Source: an uncultured Dorea sp.
GTDB taxonomy: Bacteria > Bacillota > Clostridia > Lachnospirales > Lachnospiraceae
DNA length: 39,393 nt
Reading direction: 5' to 3'
Assembly: GCA_910578495.1 (NCBI GenBank)
Contig: CAJTRE010000027.1
Span: forward strand, 1 to 39,393
This document shows, piece after piece, positions 16,876 through 25,827 of this stretch (positions are counted from its first letter, which is position 1; each line of letters begins with the position of its first letter). The notes under the pieces were generated by a model, which was not told where the DNA came from, made no database searches, and was given only the letters and a program-made list of their open reading frames with translations. A program made the translations under genes and the position numbers.

Positions 16876-18228
16876 ATGGAGAAGTCATTTTATAAGAAAT
16901 TACTTTCAATTGCACTTCCAATTACGGTTCAGAATATGATATCCTACAGCGTCAATATGATGGATACACTGATGATAGGAAGTCTCGGAGAAAATGTTTT
17001 ATCTGCGGCCGCACTGGCGGGACAGATTTTCTTCATGTTTTCTCTTTTGATCGGAGGAATTGCAAGCGGAGCGTCTGTTCTGGCAAGTCAGTATTATGGG
17101 AAAGGAGATATGAAGAATCTCAGAATAGTGGCGTCTATGACGCTTAAAATCGCTGCCGGAATCGGAATGGCTTTTGTGCTGGTATTATTGGCGGTTCCAG
17201 GAGGAATTTTGAGACTTTTTACTCCGGAGACAGAGGTTGTAAAACTGGGAGCGTCATATTTGCGGACAATTGCATTTTCTTATTTGTTTTACGCAGTTAC
17301 GACCACATTTTTGATTTTACTCAGGAGTATGCAGGATGTCGCGCTGTCTCTTCGTATCTATGTGATTTCCCTGGTTATCAATGTGATTGGAAATTATATA
17401 TTTATTTTTGGAAAATTTGGCGCGCCTAAAATGGGCATTGTGGGAGCGGCAATCGGCACGATCCTTGCACGAGGGACAGAGGTGGTTCTGGTACTGATGT
17501 ATCTTGGTTATAAAGAAAAGACGCTAAAATTCCGTCCGGTAATGCTGAAATTACACGATCAGAAAATATTAAAAAATCTTATAAAATACGGTCTTCCGGT
17601 AACGGTGGGAGAATTTTTGTGGGGACTTGGCGTTACAGTACATTCTGTGATTCTGGGACATATGGGTGCGGTAGCGGTTGCCGCAAACAGTATTTGTAAT
17701 GTACTTCACCAGTTTGTGCTTTCTTTTGTACAAGGATTGGGAAGCTCTTCCGCAGTAGTCATTGGTAATTTTGTAGGAGCAGGGAAATACGATTATGCCA
17801 AAAAGGCAAGCCATGCTTTGGTAAAACTTTTTATTGTATGCGCTATATTGACGGCAGTGTTCATGCTGGCAGTTAGTGAGCCGTTCTTCCGGTTTTATGA
17901 TCTGACGGATGGCACGCTCGCTCTAGCCAGACGTTTTATGCTGACCTATGCAGTCATTACAATGTTCCGGGCAGTTGCAAGCCCGATTATCGTGGGAATC
18001 TTCTGGGGTGGCGGAGATACGATATTTGCCACAAAAGTAGATATGGGGTTTTTGTGGGCGCTTGTTCCATTTGGAGTAATGGCGGCATTTGTATTACATT
18101 TAGATCCGGCGCTTGTTTTGTTAATTCTCCGATTAGAATCGCCTATAAAAATGGTAGTGGCGCTCTATCACCTTCGGGGGACGAAGTGGATCAAATCCAT
18201 CACAAGAGACGCGGAAACAGCAGTCTGA
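16876..18228 (+). CDS. MATE family efflux transporter
   Basis: A 450-residue integral membrane protein with about twelve hydrophobic segments and the two-bundle MATE layout. Characteristic stretches are LSIALPITVQNMISYSVNMMDTLMIGSLGENVLSAAALAGQIFF at the start, IGGIASGASVLASQYYGKGD in the first bundle and LGHMGAVAVAANSICNVLHQFV in the second. The family exports cationic drugs or metabolites in exchange for Na+ or H+. The frame reaches a GTG at 16864, but AAAAGGA at 16856-16862 is better placed for the ATG at 16876. It sits alone between two terminators. Substrate not predictable from sequence. Confidence 0.92.
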   Translation: MEKSFYKKLLSIALPITVQNMISYSVNMMDTLMIGSLGENVLSAAALAGQIFFMFSLLIGGIASGASVLASQYYGKGDMKNLRIVASMTLKIAAGIGMAFVLVLLAVPGGILRLFTPETEVVKLGASYLRTIAFSYLFYAVTTTFLILLRSMQDVALSLRIYVISLVINVIGNYIFIFGKFGAPKMGIVGAAIGTILARGTEVVLVLMYLGYKEKTLKFRPVMLKLHDQKILKNLIKYGLPVTVGEFLWGLGVTVHSVILGHMGAVAVAANSICNVLHQFVLSFVQGLGSSSAVVIGNFVGAGKYDYAKKASHALVKLFIVCAILTAVFMLAVSEPFFRFYDLTDGTLALARRFMLTYAVITMFRAVASPIIVGIFWGGGDTIFATKVDMGFLWALVPFGVMAAFVLHLDPALVLLILRLESPIKMVVALYHLRGTKWIKSITRDAETAV

Positions 18229-18250
18229 CATAGTCTAAGGAAGAAATAGG

Positions 18251-18282
18251 AAAGAAAAACCCTCTAGGGGGCTTTTTTTCTT
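18251..18282 (+). terminator. Intrinsic terminator after the MATE gene
   Basis: An A-rich arm ending in CCC (18251-18262) pairs with GGGGGC followed by seven T residues around a CTCTAG-containing loop. The hairpin is U-tailed on the plus strand and lies 20 bases after the stop. Confidence 0.85.
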
Positions 18283-18292
18283 ATTCTAAAAG

Positions 18293-18301
18293 TGCTATAA
18301 T
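18293..18301 (+). promoter_or_regulatory. Extended -10 promoter of the trk operon
   Basis: TGCTATAAT at 18293-18301 is a perfect extended -10, about 95 bases before trkA. A second TATAAT lies at 18311-18316. No convincing -35 is present for either, since the terminator T tract occupies that position for the first one. Confidence 0.55.
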
Positions 18302-18396
18302 CGTCTTTACTATAATAAGACAAGAGCAATCTGTGCAGATACAGATAAAAGTTTCTGACAGACAGAGGATAAGTGTATAAAGACGAGGAATGAAGA

Positions 18397-19755
18397 ATGA
18401 AGATAGTAATTATAGGTGATGGAAAAGTAGGACATAAGCTGACTACCCAGCTTGCCGATGAGAATTATGATATTACGCTGATCGATCAGAACGAAGGAAA
18501 ATTAAAGACGGCGTTAAATGAGCTGGATATTTTCTGTATTACCGGGAATGGTATGGATGCAGAAGTGCTGAAGCAGGCGGATGTACCCCATGCAGATTTG
18601 GTGATTGCCTGTGCTTCTACAGATGAGATGAATATGTTAAGCTGCCTGATCGCAAAACGGCTTGGGGCAAAACACACCATCGCCAGAGTGCGTAATCCTA
18701 TCTATTATCGTCAGATTGACTTGCTGAGGGAAGATCTTCATCTGAGTATGACTGTTAATCCGGAATTGACGACGGCAAATGAGATTACAAGAGTATTGCT
18801 GTTCCCGGAGACAAGTAAGGTGGAGACCTTTATGAAAGGAAGAGTAGAACTGGTAGAGTATCCGGTGTATAACGATAGTCCGCTGGTAGGTCTGTCTCTG
18901 GCGGAAATATACAAAAAATTTCAGATTCAGATTCTGGTGTGTGCAGTAAAGAGAGGAAATGAAGTCTATATTCCGGACGGCAGCTTTGTGCTGAATTCGG
19001 GGGACAAGCTTCATATTGCGGCGGCGCATCAGAACTTAAAATCATTTTTTAAGTCACTTGGTCGTAAAAGTGTGAAAGTAAAAAATGTCTTGATCTGCGG
19101 AGGCGGGCATATTAGTTTCTATCTGGCGAGGCAGCTTTTACAGATTGGTATGCAGGTGAAGATTATCGAACGCAAGCAAGAGCGGTGTGAGGCGCTTTGT
19201 GAGCTTTTGCCGAAAGCGACGATCATCCATGGAGACGCAACGGATCATGATCTATTGATTGAAGAAGGAATATCCAATGCGGACGCGCTGGTTTCTCTGA
19301 CCGGCATGGACGAAGAAAATATTATTCTGGCTTTATTTGCAAAGATACAGGGAGTAGACAAAATCATAGCCAAAGTCAATGAAGATACAAGAGTCCAGAT
19401 GGTAGAAGGAATGGGAATTGACAGTATTGTGTCCGCTAAAAGCGCGACTGCAGACGCAATCCTGCGCTATGTAAGGGCAAGAAAAAATTCCCAAAGTAAT
19501 GTTAATGTAGAGTCCATGTATCGACTGGTAAATGGAAAAGTAGAAGCGCAGGAATTTATTATTAAGGAAGAATGCGAATTTACCAATATTCCGTTAAAGA
19601 ACCTGCGCACTAAAGAAAATACATTGATTGCGTGTATTGGACGTAATCGTAAAGTTATTATCCCGAATGGTGATACACAGATGGAAAAGGGAGACAGTGT
19701 TATTGTTGTAACCAAAAACTGTGCGATTCGACATTTGAGTGAGATACTGGCATAG
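18397..19755 (+). CDS. trkA: Trk potassium uptake system, NAD-binding regulatory subunit
   Basis: A 452-residue protein with two tandem RCK halves, each a nucleotide-binding RCK_N followed by an RCK_C domain. The first opens MKIVIIGDGKVGHKLTTQLADENYDITLIDQNEGKL and the second begins near residue 230 with VLICGGGHISFYLARQLLQIGMQVKIIERK. It is the cytoplasmic gating subunit of a Trk K+ channel, binding NAD(H) or ATP. GAGGAA lies six bases before the ATG. trkH follows after 12 bases, giving the expected pair. In the second half the glycine-rich motif ends in Ser where Gly is usual, so one site may bind differently. Confidence 0.95.
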   Translation: MKIVIIGDGKVGHKLTTQLADENYDITLIDQNEGKLKTALNELDIFCITGNGMDAEVLKQADVPHADLVIACASTDEMNMLSCLIAKRLGAKHTIARVRNPIYYRQIDLLREDLHLSMTVNPELTTANEITRVLLFPETSKVETFMKGRVELVEYPVYNDSPLVGLSLAEIYKKFQIQILVCAVKRGNEVYIPDGSFVLNSGDKLHIAAAHQNLKSFFKSLGRKSVKVKNVLICGGGHISFYLARQLLQIGMQVKIIERKQERCEALCELLPKATIIHGDATDHDLLIEEGISNADALVSLTGMDEENIILALFAKIQGVDKIIAKVNEDTRVQMVEGMGIDSIVSAKSATADAILRYVRARKNSQSNVNVESMYRLVNGKVEAQEFIIKEECEFTNIPLKNLRTKENTLIACIGRNRKVIIPNGDTQMEKGDSVIVVTKNCAIRHLSEILA

Positions 19756-19767
19756 GAGTCACAGATT

Positions 19768-21213
19768 ATGAATACAAAGATGATACGATATATTCTGGCA
19801 AAAATGCTTGGTGTAGAAGCGGCTTTGCTTTTGCTCCCGGCATTTGTGGGAGTGCTCTATAAGGAAAGCAGCGCCATATGTTTTCTGATTCCATCAGTCA
19901 TTCTTCTTGTAATATATATGGCAGGAGGGAGAAAGAAACCTGAAAATGCTACGATTTACGGAAAGGAAGGAATGGTGGTAGTGGCAAGCGCATGGATTTT
20001 GTGGTCCTTATTTGGCGCGCTTCCCTTTCAGCTATCCGGCAGTATACCGAATTATATAGACGCATTTTTTGAAACAGTTTCGGGGTTCACGACAACAGGT
20101 TCTTCTATTTTGCGGGATGTGGAAGTACTTCCGCAATGTATGCATTTTTGGAGAAGTTTTACACATTGGGTTGGCGGTATGGGAGTGCTGGTATTTGTTA
20201 TGGTACTGACTTCCCTAGATAAGAAAAACAGTATGTATCTGATACGTGCGGAGGTTCCGGGACCGGAAAAGGATAAGCTGGTGCCCAAGACGATGTCTAC
20301 GGCAAGAATTTTGTACGGCATGTATTTTGGACTGACTGTAATCGAAGTGATTTTGCTGGTGCTTGGCGGAATGAATCTGTTTGACAGTCTGATTCATTCT
20401 TTTGGTACGGCGGGAACCGGAGGATTCTCGAACTATGCAGACAGTGTGGGACATTTTAACAGCGCTTATATTGATGGCGTGATTACTATATTTATGATAC
20501 TGTTCGGCGTGAACTTTAACTTATATTTCTTCCTGCTTTTGAAAGACTGGAAACCAGTGTGGAAGAATGAAGAGCTTCGCGCATATCTGGGAATTATTGT
20601 GGCTGCAATTATCATTATTACAGTTAATACTGTCGGGCAGTATGCGAATCTGCTGGAATCATTCCGATATGCGGCGTTTCAGGTAGGGACCATAATCACA
20701 ACAACTGGATATGCAACGACGGATTATAATGTATGGCCGATGCTTTCGCAGTGCATATTAATCGTATTAATGATTATAGGAGCATGTGCATCATCTACCG
20801 GCGGAGGCGTTAAAGTTTCTCGTTTTATGATTGTAGTAAAGAGCATTAAGCGTGAGATCAAACAGATGGTACATCCCAAATCCGTCAATCTTATCCGTAT
20901 AAATGGAAAGAAATTGGGAACAGATACGGTAAGAAATGTATTTGTTTATCTAATGGCATATGCAGGCATCGCAGGTGTTTCAGTGCTTATTGTTTCCATT
21001 AATAATTATGATTTTGCAACAACGTTCAGTTCAGTAATAGCGACGCTTAATAATATTGGACCGGGAATCGGAGCCGTTGGACCAAAGGGAAATTTTGCTG
21101 ATTTTTCGCCGTTATCCAAGCTGGTGTTCTGTTTTGATATGTTAGCCGGACGTTTAGAAATATTTCCGTTTTTAATGTTGTTTACTGCGACATCCTGGCG
21201 GAAAAAGTTTTAG
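19768..21213 (+). CDS. trkH: Trk potassium uptake system, membrane pore subunit
   Basis: A 481-residue membrane protein with the four-fold pore architecture of TrkH/KtrB. The four selectivity-filter regions can be read in order: SGFTTTGSSILRD, FGTAGTGGFSNYAD, GTIITTTGYATTDYN and ATLNNIGPGIGAVG. Membrane helices lie between them, and a C-terminal GRLEIFPFLMLFT is typical of the family. It conducts K+ (or Na+) inward under the control of TrkA, encoded directly upstream. AGGAG precedes the ATG. The next gene starts 10 bases after the stop, so a third protein is in the same transcript. Confidence 0.95.
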   Translation: MNTKMIRYILAKMLGVEAALLLLPAFVGVLYKESSAICFLIPSVILLVIYMAGGRKKPENATIYGKEGMVVVASAWILWSLFGALPFQLSGSIPNYIDAFFETVSGFTTTGSSILRDVEVLPQCMHFWRSFTHWVGGMGVLVFVMVLTSLDKKNSMYLIRAEVPGPEKDKLVPKTMSTARILYGMYFGLTVIEVILLVLGGMNLFDSLIHSFGTAGTGGFSNYADSVGHFNSAYIDGVITIFMILFGVNFNLYFFLLLKDWKPVWKNEELRAYLGIIVAAIIIITVNTVGQYANLLESFRYAAFQVGTIITTTGYATTDYNVWPMLSQCILIVLMIIGACASSTGGGVKVSRFMIVVKSIKREIKQMVHPKSVNLIRINGKKLGTDTVRNVFVYLMAYAGIAGVSVLIVSINNYDFATTFSSVIATLNNIGPGIGAVGPKGNFADFSPLSKLVFCFDMLAGRLEIFPFLMLFTATSWRKKF

Positions 21214-21223
21214 GAGGTTACCC

Positions 21224-22849
21224 ATGAAAAAGAAAAGTAAACTGCTTATCATATTGCTTGTTGTTTTAGCGGCGGGAATATATTATTATGTGACGCTTCC
21301 GGCAATTAATCTGCATTCTTCTGACACATGGTTTTTTATCATGCTGGTCGTAGTGGCGGCGATTATCTGGTACTGTGTCCGCAAAAGAGTGGGAAGAGGA
21401 GAAATCCGGACAGATAAAGGTCTTAAAATTCTTGGCAGTTTGTTATTAGGACTTGGCGCAATCTATCTAATAGGAGCATTGCTTTCGTCTCCGATTGTCA
21501 ATGCGAAAAAGTATCAGAAGCTTATGAAGGTGGAAGAAGGGGAGTTTACAGAAGATATCGAGGAGTTGTCCTTTGATAAGATTCCGCTTTTGGATAAAGG
21601 AACTGCGGAAATCTTAGGAGACCGTAAGATGGGAAGTATGGTAGATATGGTTTCGCAGTTTGAGGCAGACGATATTTACAGCCAGATTAACTACAAGGAC
21701 AATCCGGTGAGAGTGACACCGCTTAGATATGCCAGCCTTATTAAATGGTTTACCAACCAGAGTAACGGTATTCCGGCATATATACGCATTAATATGGCAA
21801 CGCAGACGACAGAACTTGTGAAACTTGAAAATGGTATGAAATATACGACAAGCGACCATTTTAACAGAAATATTTACAGACATCTTCGCTTTGCACATCC
21901 AACGTATATTTACGGTGATTTAAGTTTCGAGATTGATGATAATGGAACTCCGTATTGGATTGCTCCGGTAAAGAAGTTTAACATCGGACTTTTTGGTGGA
22001 GAGACAGTTGGAAAAGTGGTGTTATGCAACGCAGTTACCGGAGAAGTGGATACGTATGATATTGATAAGGTTCCGGAGTGGATTGACCGGGCATATTCAG
22101 CAGATCTGCTGGTGCAGTTATTTGACTATTATGGAACCTTAAAGCATGGTTTCCTTAATAGTGTACTTGGGCAAAAAGATTGTCTGAAAACAACAGACGG
22201 ATATAATTACCTTGCGCTTAACGACGATGTGTGGATGTATACCGGTGTTACGTCTGTCAATGGCGATCAGTCTAACGTAGGATTTGTATTGTCTAATCAG
22301 CGAACAATGGAAACAAAATACTACAAAGTAGAAGGAGCGACGGAGTCTTCGGCGATGTCTTCGGCAGAAGGTCAGGTGCAGAATTTACAATATCTGGCAA
22401 CGTTCCCGCTGCTTCTTAATATATCCGGAGAGCCGACTTACTTTATTGCGTTGAAAGACGATGCAGGATTGGTGAAGAAATACGCCATGGTAAATGTACA
22501 GAAATACCAGATTGTTGCAATCGGTGACAGCGTCAGCCAGTGTGAGGACAACTATCTGGAACTTCTCCTCAGCAATGGCGTAAAGGAAGTGGAAAAAGAT
22601 ACAAGAGAAGTAAAGAAGATTTCCGGTAAGATTACAAAGATTGCACAGGCAGTCTTAGACGGAACGTCTCACTATTATTTGATGGTGGAAGGCTCTGGTG
22701 ACATTTTTGATATATCGGTGGTTGATTTTATTGATGTGGTAAGATGCGAAGCCGGTCAGGAAGTGACCATGGAGTATAAAGAGGACAAAAAAGCGAATAC
22801 AGTGCTTTCGCTTCAAATTACAGAAACGACAAAAGGAGCAGAAGAGTAA
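21224..22849 (+). CDS. Unrecognised membrane-anchored protein in the trk operon
   Basis: A 541-residue protein I cannot assign to a family. Three hydrophobic segments lie in the first 90 residues (LLIILLVVLAAGIYYYVTL, WFFIMLVVVAAIIWYC, ILGSLLLGLGAIYLIGALL). A large soluble domain of about 450 residues follows, rich in beta-type sequence with repeated short units such as YTTSDHFNRNIYRHLRFAHPTYIYGDLSFEIDDNGTPYWIAPVKK and a late VVDFIDVVRCEAGQEVTMEY that looks like a small OB-type fold. If the loop rules hold, the big domain is probably outside the cell, but orientation is uncertain. AGGAGG precedes the ATG, trkH ends 10 bases upstream, and the AEC gene overlaps the stop by one base. Its position suggests a link to the ion transport unit, which is inference. 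Confidence 0.6.
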   Translation: MKKKSKLLIILLVVLAAGIYYYVTLPAINLHSSDTWFFIMLVVVAAIIWYCVRKRVGRGEIRTDKGLKILGSLLLGLGAIYLIGALLSSPIVNAKKYQKLMKVEEGEFTEDIEELSFDKIPLLDKGTAEILGDRKMGSMVDMVSQFEADDIYSQINYKDNPVRVTPLRYASLIKWFTNQSNGIPAYIRINMATQTTELVKLENGMKYTTSDHFNRNIYRHLRFAHPTYIYGDLSFEIDDNGTPYWIAPVKKFNIGLFGGETVGKVVLCNAVTGEVDTYDIDKVPEWIDRAYSADLLVQLFDYYGTLKHGFLNSVLGQKDCLKTTDGYNYLALNDDVWMYTGVTSVNGDQSNVGFVLSNQRTMETKYYKVEGATESSAMSSAEGQVQNLQYLATFPLLLNISGEPTYFIALKDDAGLVKKYAMVNVQKYQIVAIGDSVSQCEDNYLELLLSNGVKEVEKDTREVKKISGKITKIAQAVLDGTSHYYLMVEGSGDIFDISVVDFIDVVRCEAGQEVTMEYKEDKKANTVLSLQITETTKGAEE

Positions 22850-23781
22850 TGGCGTTAGGGTTATCGCTGGCACAGGAAATTTTCTCTATGTTTCTGATGA
22901 TAGCGGTGGGATATATTATTGTAAAAACAGGCAGATTTCAGTCCTCGGACAGTAAAGTACTGTCAAATCTGATTGTTTATATATTCTCGCCATGTGTCGT
23001 TTTGGATTCTTTCCAGATTGAACTGACGGAAGATAAGATCAAAGGGCTTGTGCTTGCTTTTGTAGTATCTGTAGTGGTGCACATTGTAATGATTATGGGA
23101 ACGAAATGTTTGGATAGAATTTTTCATTTTAACGGTATCGAAAAAGCGTCTATCATATATACGAATTCGGGCTATCTGATCATTCCGTTGGTGGGTGCGG
23201 TGCTTGGAAAAGAGTGGGTGTTTTATACAACCGCATTTATTCTCGTGCAGACAATATTGATGTGGACGCATTGTAATAGTCTGATCAGTGGAAAAGCCGA
23301 GAAAGATTATATGGAAATTCTGTTGAATCCGAATATTATTGCAATGGTTATAGGGGTGATTTTGTTTGTACTGGAAATCCGTCTGCCAAGTGTGGTCAGA
23401 AGCTGTGTGGCAAATTTTGGAAATATGATCAGCCCGGCGAGTATGCTGGTGATTGGCATGGTTATTGGAAATGTGGATCTTGGCTGGGTATTTACCCAGA
23501 AACGCCCCTATCTGATTTGTTTTATCCGGTTAATTTTCTATCCGCTTTTTGCTGTTGCGGCGTTTGGATTATTGGGAAGGACAGGTATTCATGCGGATGC
23601 CGAGTACATATTGATGGTGGTGCTGTTGGCAACGGCAGCTCCTGCGGCCGCAATGGTTACACAACTGGCGCAGATTCATGAGAAAGATGTGAAATATGCA
23701 AGTGTGATTAATGTGATGTCAGTTATTTTCTGTATTATAACGATGCCGGCAATGGTAATGGTGTATGAACTGTTTTATTAG
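22849..23781 (+). CDS. AEC (auxin efflux carrier) family transporter
   Basis: A 310-residue membrane protein with about ten hydrophobic segments, opening LAQEIFSMFLMIAVGYIIVKTGRFQSSDSKVLSNLIVYIFSPCVVLDSF. That opening, a PLVGAVLGKEWVFYTTAFILVQ stretch and a late LLATAAPAAAMVTQLAQ are characteristic of the AEC family, whose bacterial members export or import organic anions. Its ATG overlaps the stop of the previous gene by one base, and AAAGGAG sits just upstream, so it is translationally coupled. It closes the trk operon, with a terminator overlapping the stop. Substrate unknown. Confidence 0.9.
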   Translation: MALGLSLAQEIFSMFLMIAVGYIIVKTGRFQSSDSKVLSNLIVYIFSPCVVLDSFQIELTEDKIKGLVLAFVVSVVVHIVMIMGTKCLDRIFHFNGIEKASIIYTNSGYLIIPLVGAVLGKEWVFYTTAFILVQTILMWTHCNSLISGKAEKDYMEILLNPNIIAMVIGVILFVLEIRLPSVVRSCVANFGNMISPASMLVIGMVIGNVDLGWVFTQKRPYLICFIRLIFYPLFAVAAFGLLGRTGIHADAEYILMVVLLATAAPAAAMVTQLAQIHEKDVKYASVINVMSVIFCIITMPAMVMVYELFY

Positions 23782-23801
23782 ACGGTCCATACACCATTTT
23801 T
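23757..23801 (+). terminator. Intrinsic terminator overlapping the AEC stop
   Basis: AATGGTGTATG at 23757-23767 pairs with CATACACCATT at 23788-23798 and is followed by T residues. The stop codon at 23779-23781 lies in the loop, so the hairpin forms only after the ribosome has cleared the last codons. Confidence 0.75.
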
Positions 23802-24966
23802 ACTGAATCTGCTTGCTATATTGTTCAATTTTATCCAGCACTCGCTGTTCTTCTTCTCCGTCCAGTGGAGTCGGGCAATAGTCGTTCAATCCGCTGGAAG
23901 AGGAGATAGAACAAGGGATAATATTAATCTTCTTGTCCTTTGTTAATTTTCCTTTTTTGAATGTAAAGGTCTGTTGGAAGATCATCGTATCCTTATCCTG
24001 TGGATTCGAGTTGCCGCCAAAACAGAAATTCCCAAGGCTGTAGGCGATGTATTTTCCCTTATACTCTTCGATGCCCTGCAGAACATGCGGATGATGTCCG
24101 ATTACTAAGTCCGCCCCTTCGTCCACTGCCAGATGCGCCAGTGTTTTCTGCGTATCATTCGGAACATATTCTTTTTCCATGCCCCAGTGAAAATTGACTA
24201 TGATAAGGTCGGCGCTTGCTTCTTTTAGGGCGGTGATGTTTTCCTGTACCTGCTGCTTGACTGCCAGATGCTCTGCAAGCTCATAGATACCGGTAAGTCC
24301 GATTTTTACTCCATTTATGTCGATAAGTTGTACCTGTTCATAGCCAAAAGAAGCAATCTTGGCATCTTCCAAAGTTTTTATTGTATCTGTTTTACTTTCT
24401 TCCCCATAGTCGGAACTGTGATTGTTGGCGATGTTAGCCGCTTCCACAGAACTGCCTGTCAGAATGTCTACATATTTTGGATCTGCCTTAAAGGCAAATT
24501 TTTTATTGGCGCGTTGAGTCGCTTTTGTCAGTGTTCCTTCAAAGTTCACGATAGACAGATCATCTTTTTCCAGAATAGAGCGTACATTTTTTAAAAAGTA
24601 ATCTGCACCATGCATATTATAATAGGCATTAAAACTTGTTGCAGGATTGAAAGATTCGTCCGTACCCATGGTACAGTCTCCCATGGAACTGATCGTAACA
24701 GAGGCAGAATCTTTCTTCTCTTTGTTGCCTGTATTGATTACGAGATTCTTAATCTTGACCTTTGAAGTGTCAATCTTTGGCTCTGAACTGGTTTTCTTCT
24801 TTGGTTCCTTTTTGGCGGGAGCGGTAATCTTGCGGACGATTCCGCATACACCCAATACAAGTAAAATGCAGATGAACAGAGATCCGAAGATTACGATCAG
24901 CCGTCGAATCCGTCTGCGCCGTCTTTTTTGTTCCCGTCTTCTTTTTGCGTCTTTAATGCTGCCCAT
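23800..24966 (-). CDS. CapA family polyglutamate-synthesis-type metallophosphatase
   Basis: A 388-residue membrane-anchored protein. A very basic cytoplasmic tail (KRRREQKRRRRRIRR) precedes one transmembrane helix near residues 23-45, a lysine-rich linker follows, and the extracellular CapA domain begins about residue 85. Its motifs are in order: SSMGDCTMG, IVNFEGTLT, IANNHSSDYG, NFHWGMEKE, GHHPHVLQG and YSLGNFCFGG. CapA proteins take part in gamma-polyglutamate capsule formation in Bacillus, but isolated copies like this, without capB or capC next to it, have no proven role. A GGTGAG site precedes the ATG. It is the second gene of a minus-strand pair separated by a terminator. Confidence 0.9.
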   Translation of the reverse strand: MGSIKDAKRRREQKRRRRRIRRLIVIFGSLFICILLVLGVCGIVRKITAPAKKEPKKKTSSEPKIDTSKVKIKNLVINTGNKEKKDSASVTISSMGDCTMGTDESFNPATSFNAYYNMHGADYFLKNVRSILEKDDLSIVNFEGTLTKATQRANKKFAFKADPKYVDILTGSSVEAANIANNHSSDYGEESKTDTIKTLEDAKIASFGYEQVQLIDINGVKIGLTGIYELAEHLAVKQQVQENITALKEASADLIIVNFHWGMEKEYVPNDTQKTLAHLAVDEGADLVIGHHPHVLQGIEEYKGKYIAYSLGNFCFGGNSNPQDKDTMIFQQTFTFKKGKLTKDKKINIIPCSISSSSGLNDYCPTPLDGEEEQRVLDKIEQYSKQIQ

Positions 24967-24979
24967 GTTATCTCACCGT

Positions 24980-25013
24980 AAAACAGGCAGCCCTTGATTT
25001 TAAAGGCTGCCTG
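24980..25013 (-). terminator. Intrinsic terminator after the small P-loop gene
   Basis: CAGGCAGCC (24984-24992) pairs perfectly with GGCTGCCTG (25005-25013). On the minus strand the stem is followed by TTTTA. It ends the P-loop gene and separates it from capA, which then needs its own promoter or read-through. Confidence 0.85.
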
Positions 25014-25031
25014 GTCTTTCTCAACTATGTA

Positions 25032-25454
25032 TTAGTTTACAAACGCACAACCATCAAGGTTAACTGCGGATAATTGCTCTTTTTCTGCACTGATACTGAT
25101 ATAGAAGTCAATAGTGCATTCTTGAGAAATCTTCTTTAACTTCTCGATAAATTCCGGCATGTTATCCAAAGAAATATCAGCATGTTTTAAAATTCCATCA
25201 ATGAATACACATTCAATATCATTGTTAGCGCTGGACATTCCATATAAAAATCCAATATATGCATCAGTTGTTCCGATAGCCGGGAAATCATCCATACAAA
25301 TAGTACGAATATCAAATGAAACACTTGTTGTATCGCGGTGTGTCTTCTTTATAAATACTACGTTTCCATTACAGTTTTTAGCCTGCTCGTTAGCCTGCTC
25401 GATCATAAGTTGTGTTTTTCCGCTGCCTTTAGGGCCTGTTAATAAATTTACCAT
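25032..25454 (-). CDS. Small P-loop ATPase of unknown function
   Basis: A 140-residue protein with Walker A GPKGSGKT at residues 7-14, a stretch KNCNGNVVFIKKTHRDTTSVSFDIRTICMDDFPAIG and Walker B-like ECVFIDGIL. The short size and order resemble a thymidine-kinase-type or PilT-like P-loop fold, but no zinc-binding cysteines or other family marks are present. No name can be given. It has its own promoter with an operator-like repeat and its own terminator, so it is an independently regulated unit. The start ATG follows an AGGAG site. Confidence 0.75.
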   Translation of the reverse strand: MVNLLTGPKGSGKTQLMIEQANEQAKNCNGNVVFIKKTHRDTTSVSFDIRTICMDDFPAIGTTDAYIGFLYGMSSANNDIECVFIDGILKHADISLDNMPEFIEKLKKISQECTIDFYISISAEKEQLSAVNLDGCAFVN

Positions 25455-25515
25455 GGCAAACCTCTCCTTTATGTATCATATTTACTGAAACATTTCAGTA
25501 CAATTGCTTATTTCT

Positions 25516-25544
25516 ATTATACACGAAAGAGTGTAAGGTAACAA
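25516..25544 (-). promoter_or_regulatory. Promoter of the small P-loop gene with internal inverted repeat
   Basis: Minus-strand TTGTTA (25544-25539) and TATAAT (25521-25516) are 17 bases apart. Between them lies the inverted repeat TACAC-GAAAGAG-TGTA (about 25519-25535), a plausible operator. Confidence 0.65.
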
Positions 25545-25578
25545 CCGAAAAAAATAATTTCTTTTTAGAACTTTTCAG

Positions 25579-25753
25579 GTAACTATTCAGCCATGCGCTG
25601 ATATAGCAGACAGGATGTGCAAGCTTGCTTGCAACAGACTGTATGATACAATCAGCATATGGCGCTTAGTCATAAACGAGAGTTTTAGCTGCGTGAGCAG
25701 TGTAAAAGACTGTATAACAGTCGAAACTCGAGTTGTTATGGCTGAATAGTTAC
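25579..25753. mobile_element. Miniature inverted-repeat element, IS66-like ends, copy 2
   Basis: A 175-base element with perfect 14-bp inverted ends, GTAACTATTCAGCC at 25579-25592 and its complement at 25740-25753, flanked by the direct repeat CTTTTCAG (25571-25578 and 25754-25761). The end differs from copy 1 at two of 14 positions. The inside differs in sequence but keeps the same plan: an outer stem near each end (GCCATGCGCTGAT against ATCAGCATATGGC, two mismatches) and internal hairpins. It has no coding capacity and sits 30 bases upstream of the leuS promoter. Confidence 0.85.
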
Positions 25754-25783
25754 CTTTTCAGAATGAAAATCAGTGGTTTAGGG

Positions 25784-25812
25784 TTGACTTATTTTCTTAT
25801 TCTTCATATAAT
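25784..25812 (+). promoter_or_regulatory. Promoter of leuS
   Basis: TTGACT at 25784-25789 and TATAAT at 25807-25812 with a 17-base spacer. Transcription would start near 25819, giving a leader of about 80 bases. It lies just outside the second miniature element, which ends at 25753 (target repeat to 25761), so the element does not cut it. Confidence 0.8.
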
Positions 25813-25827
25813 AAAAAACGTATATGA

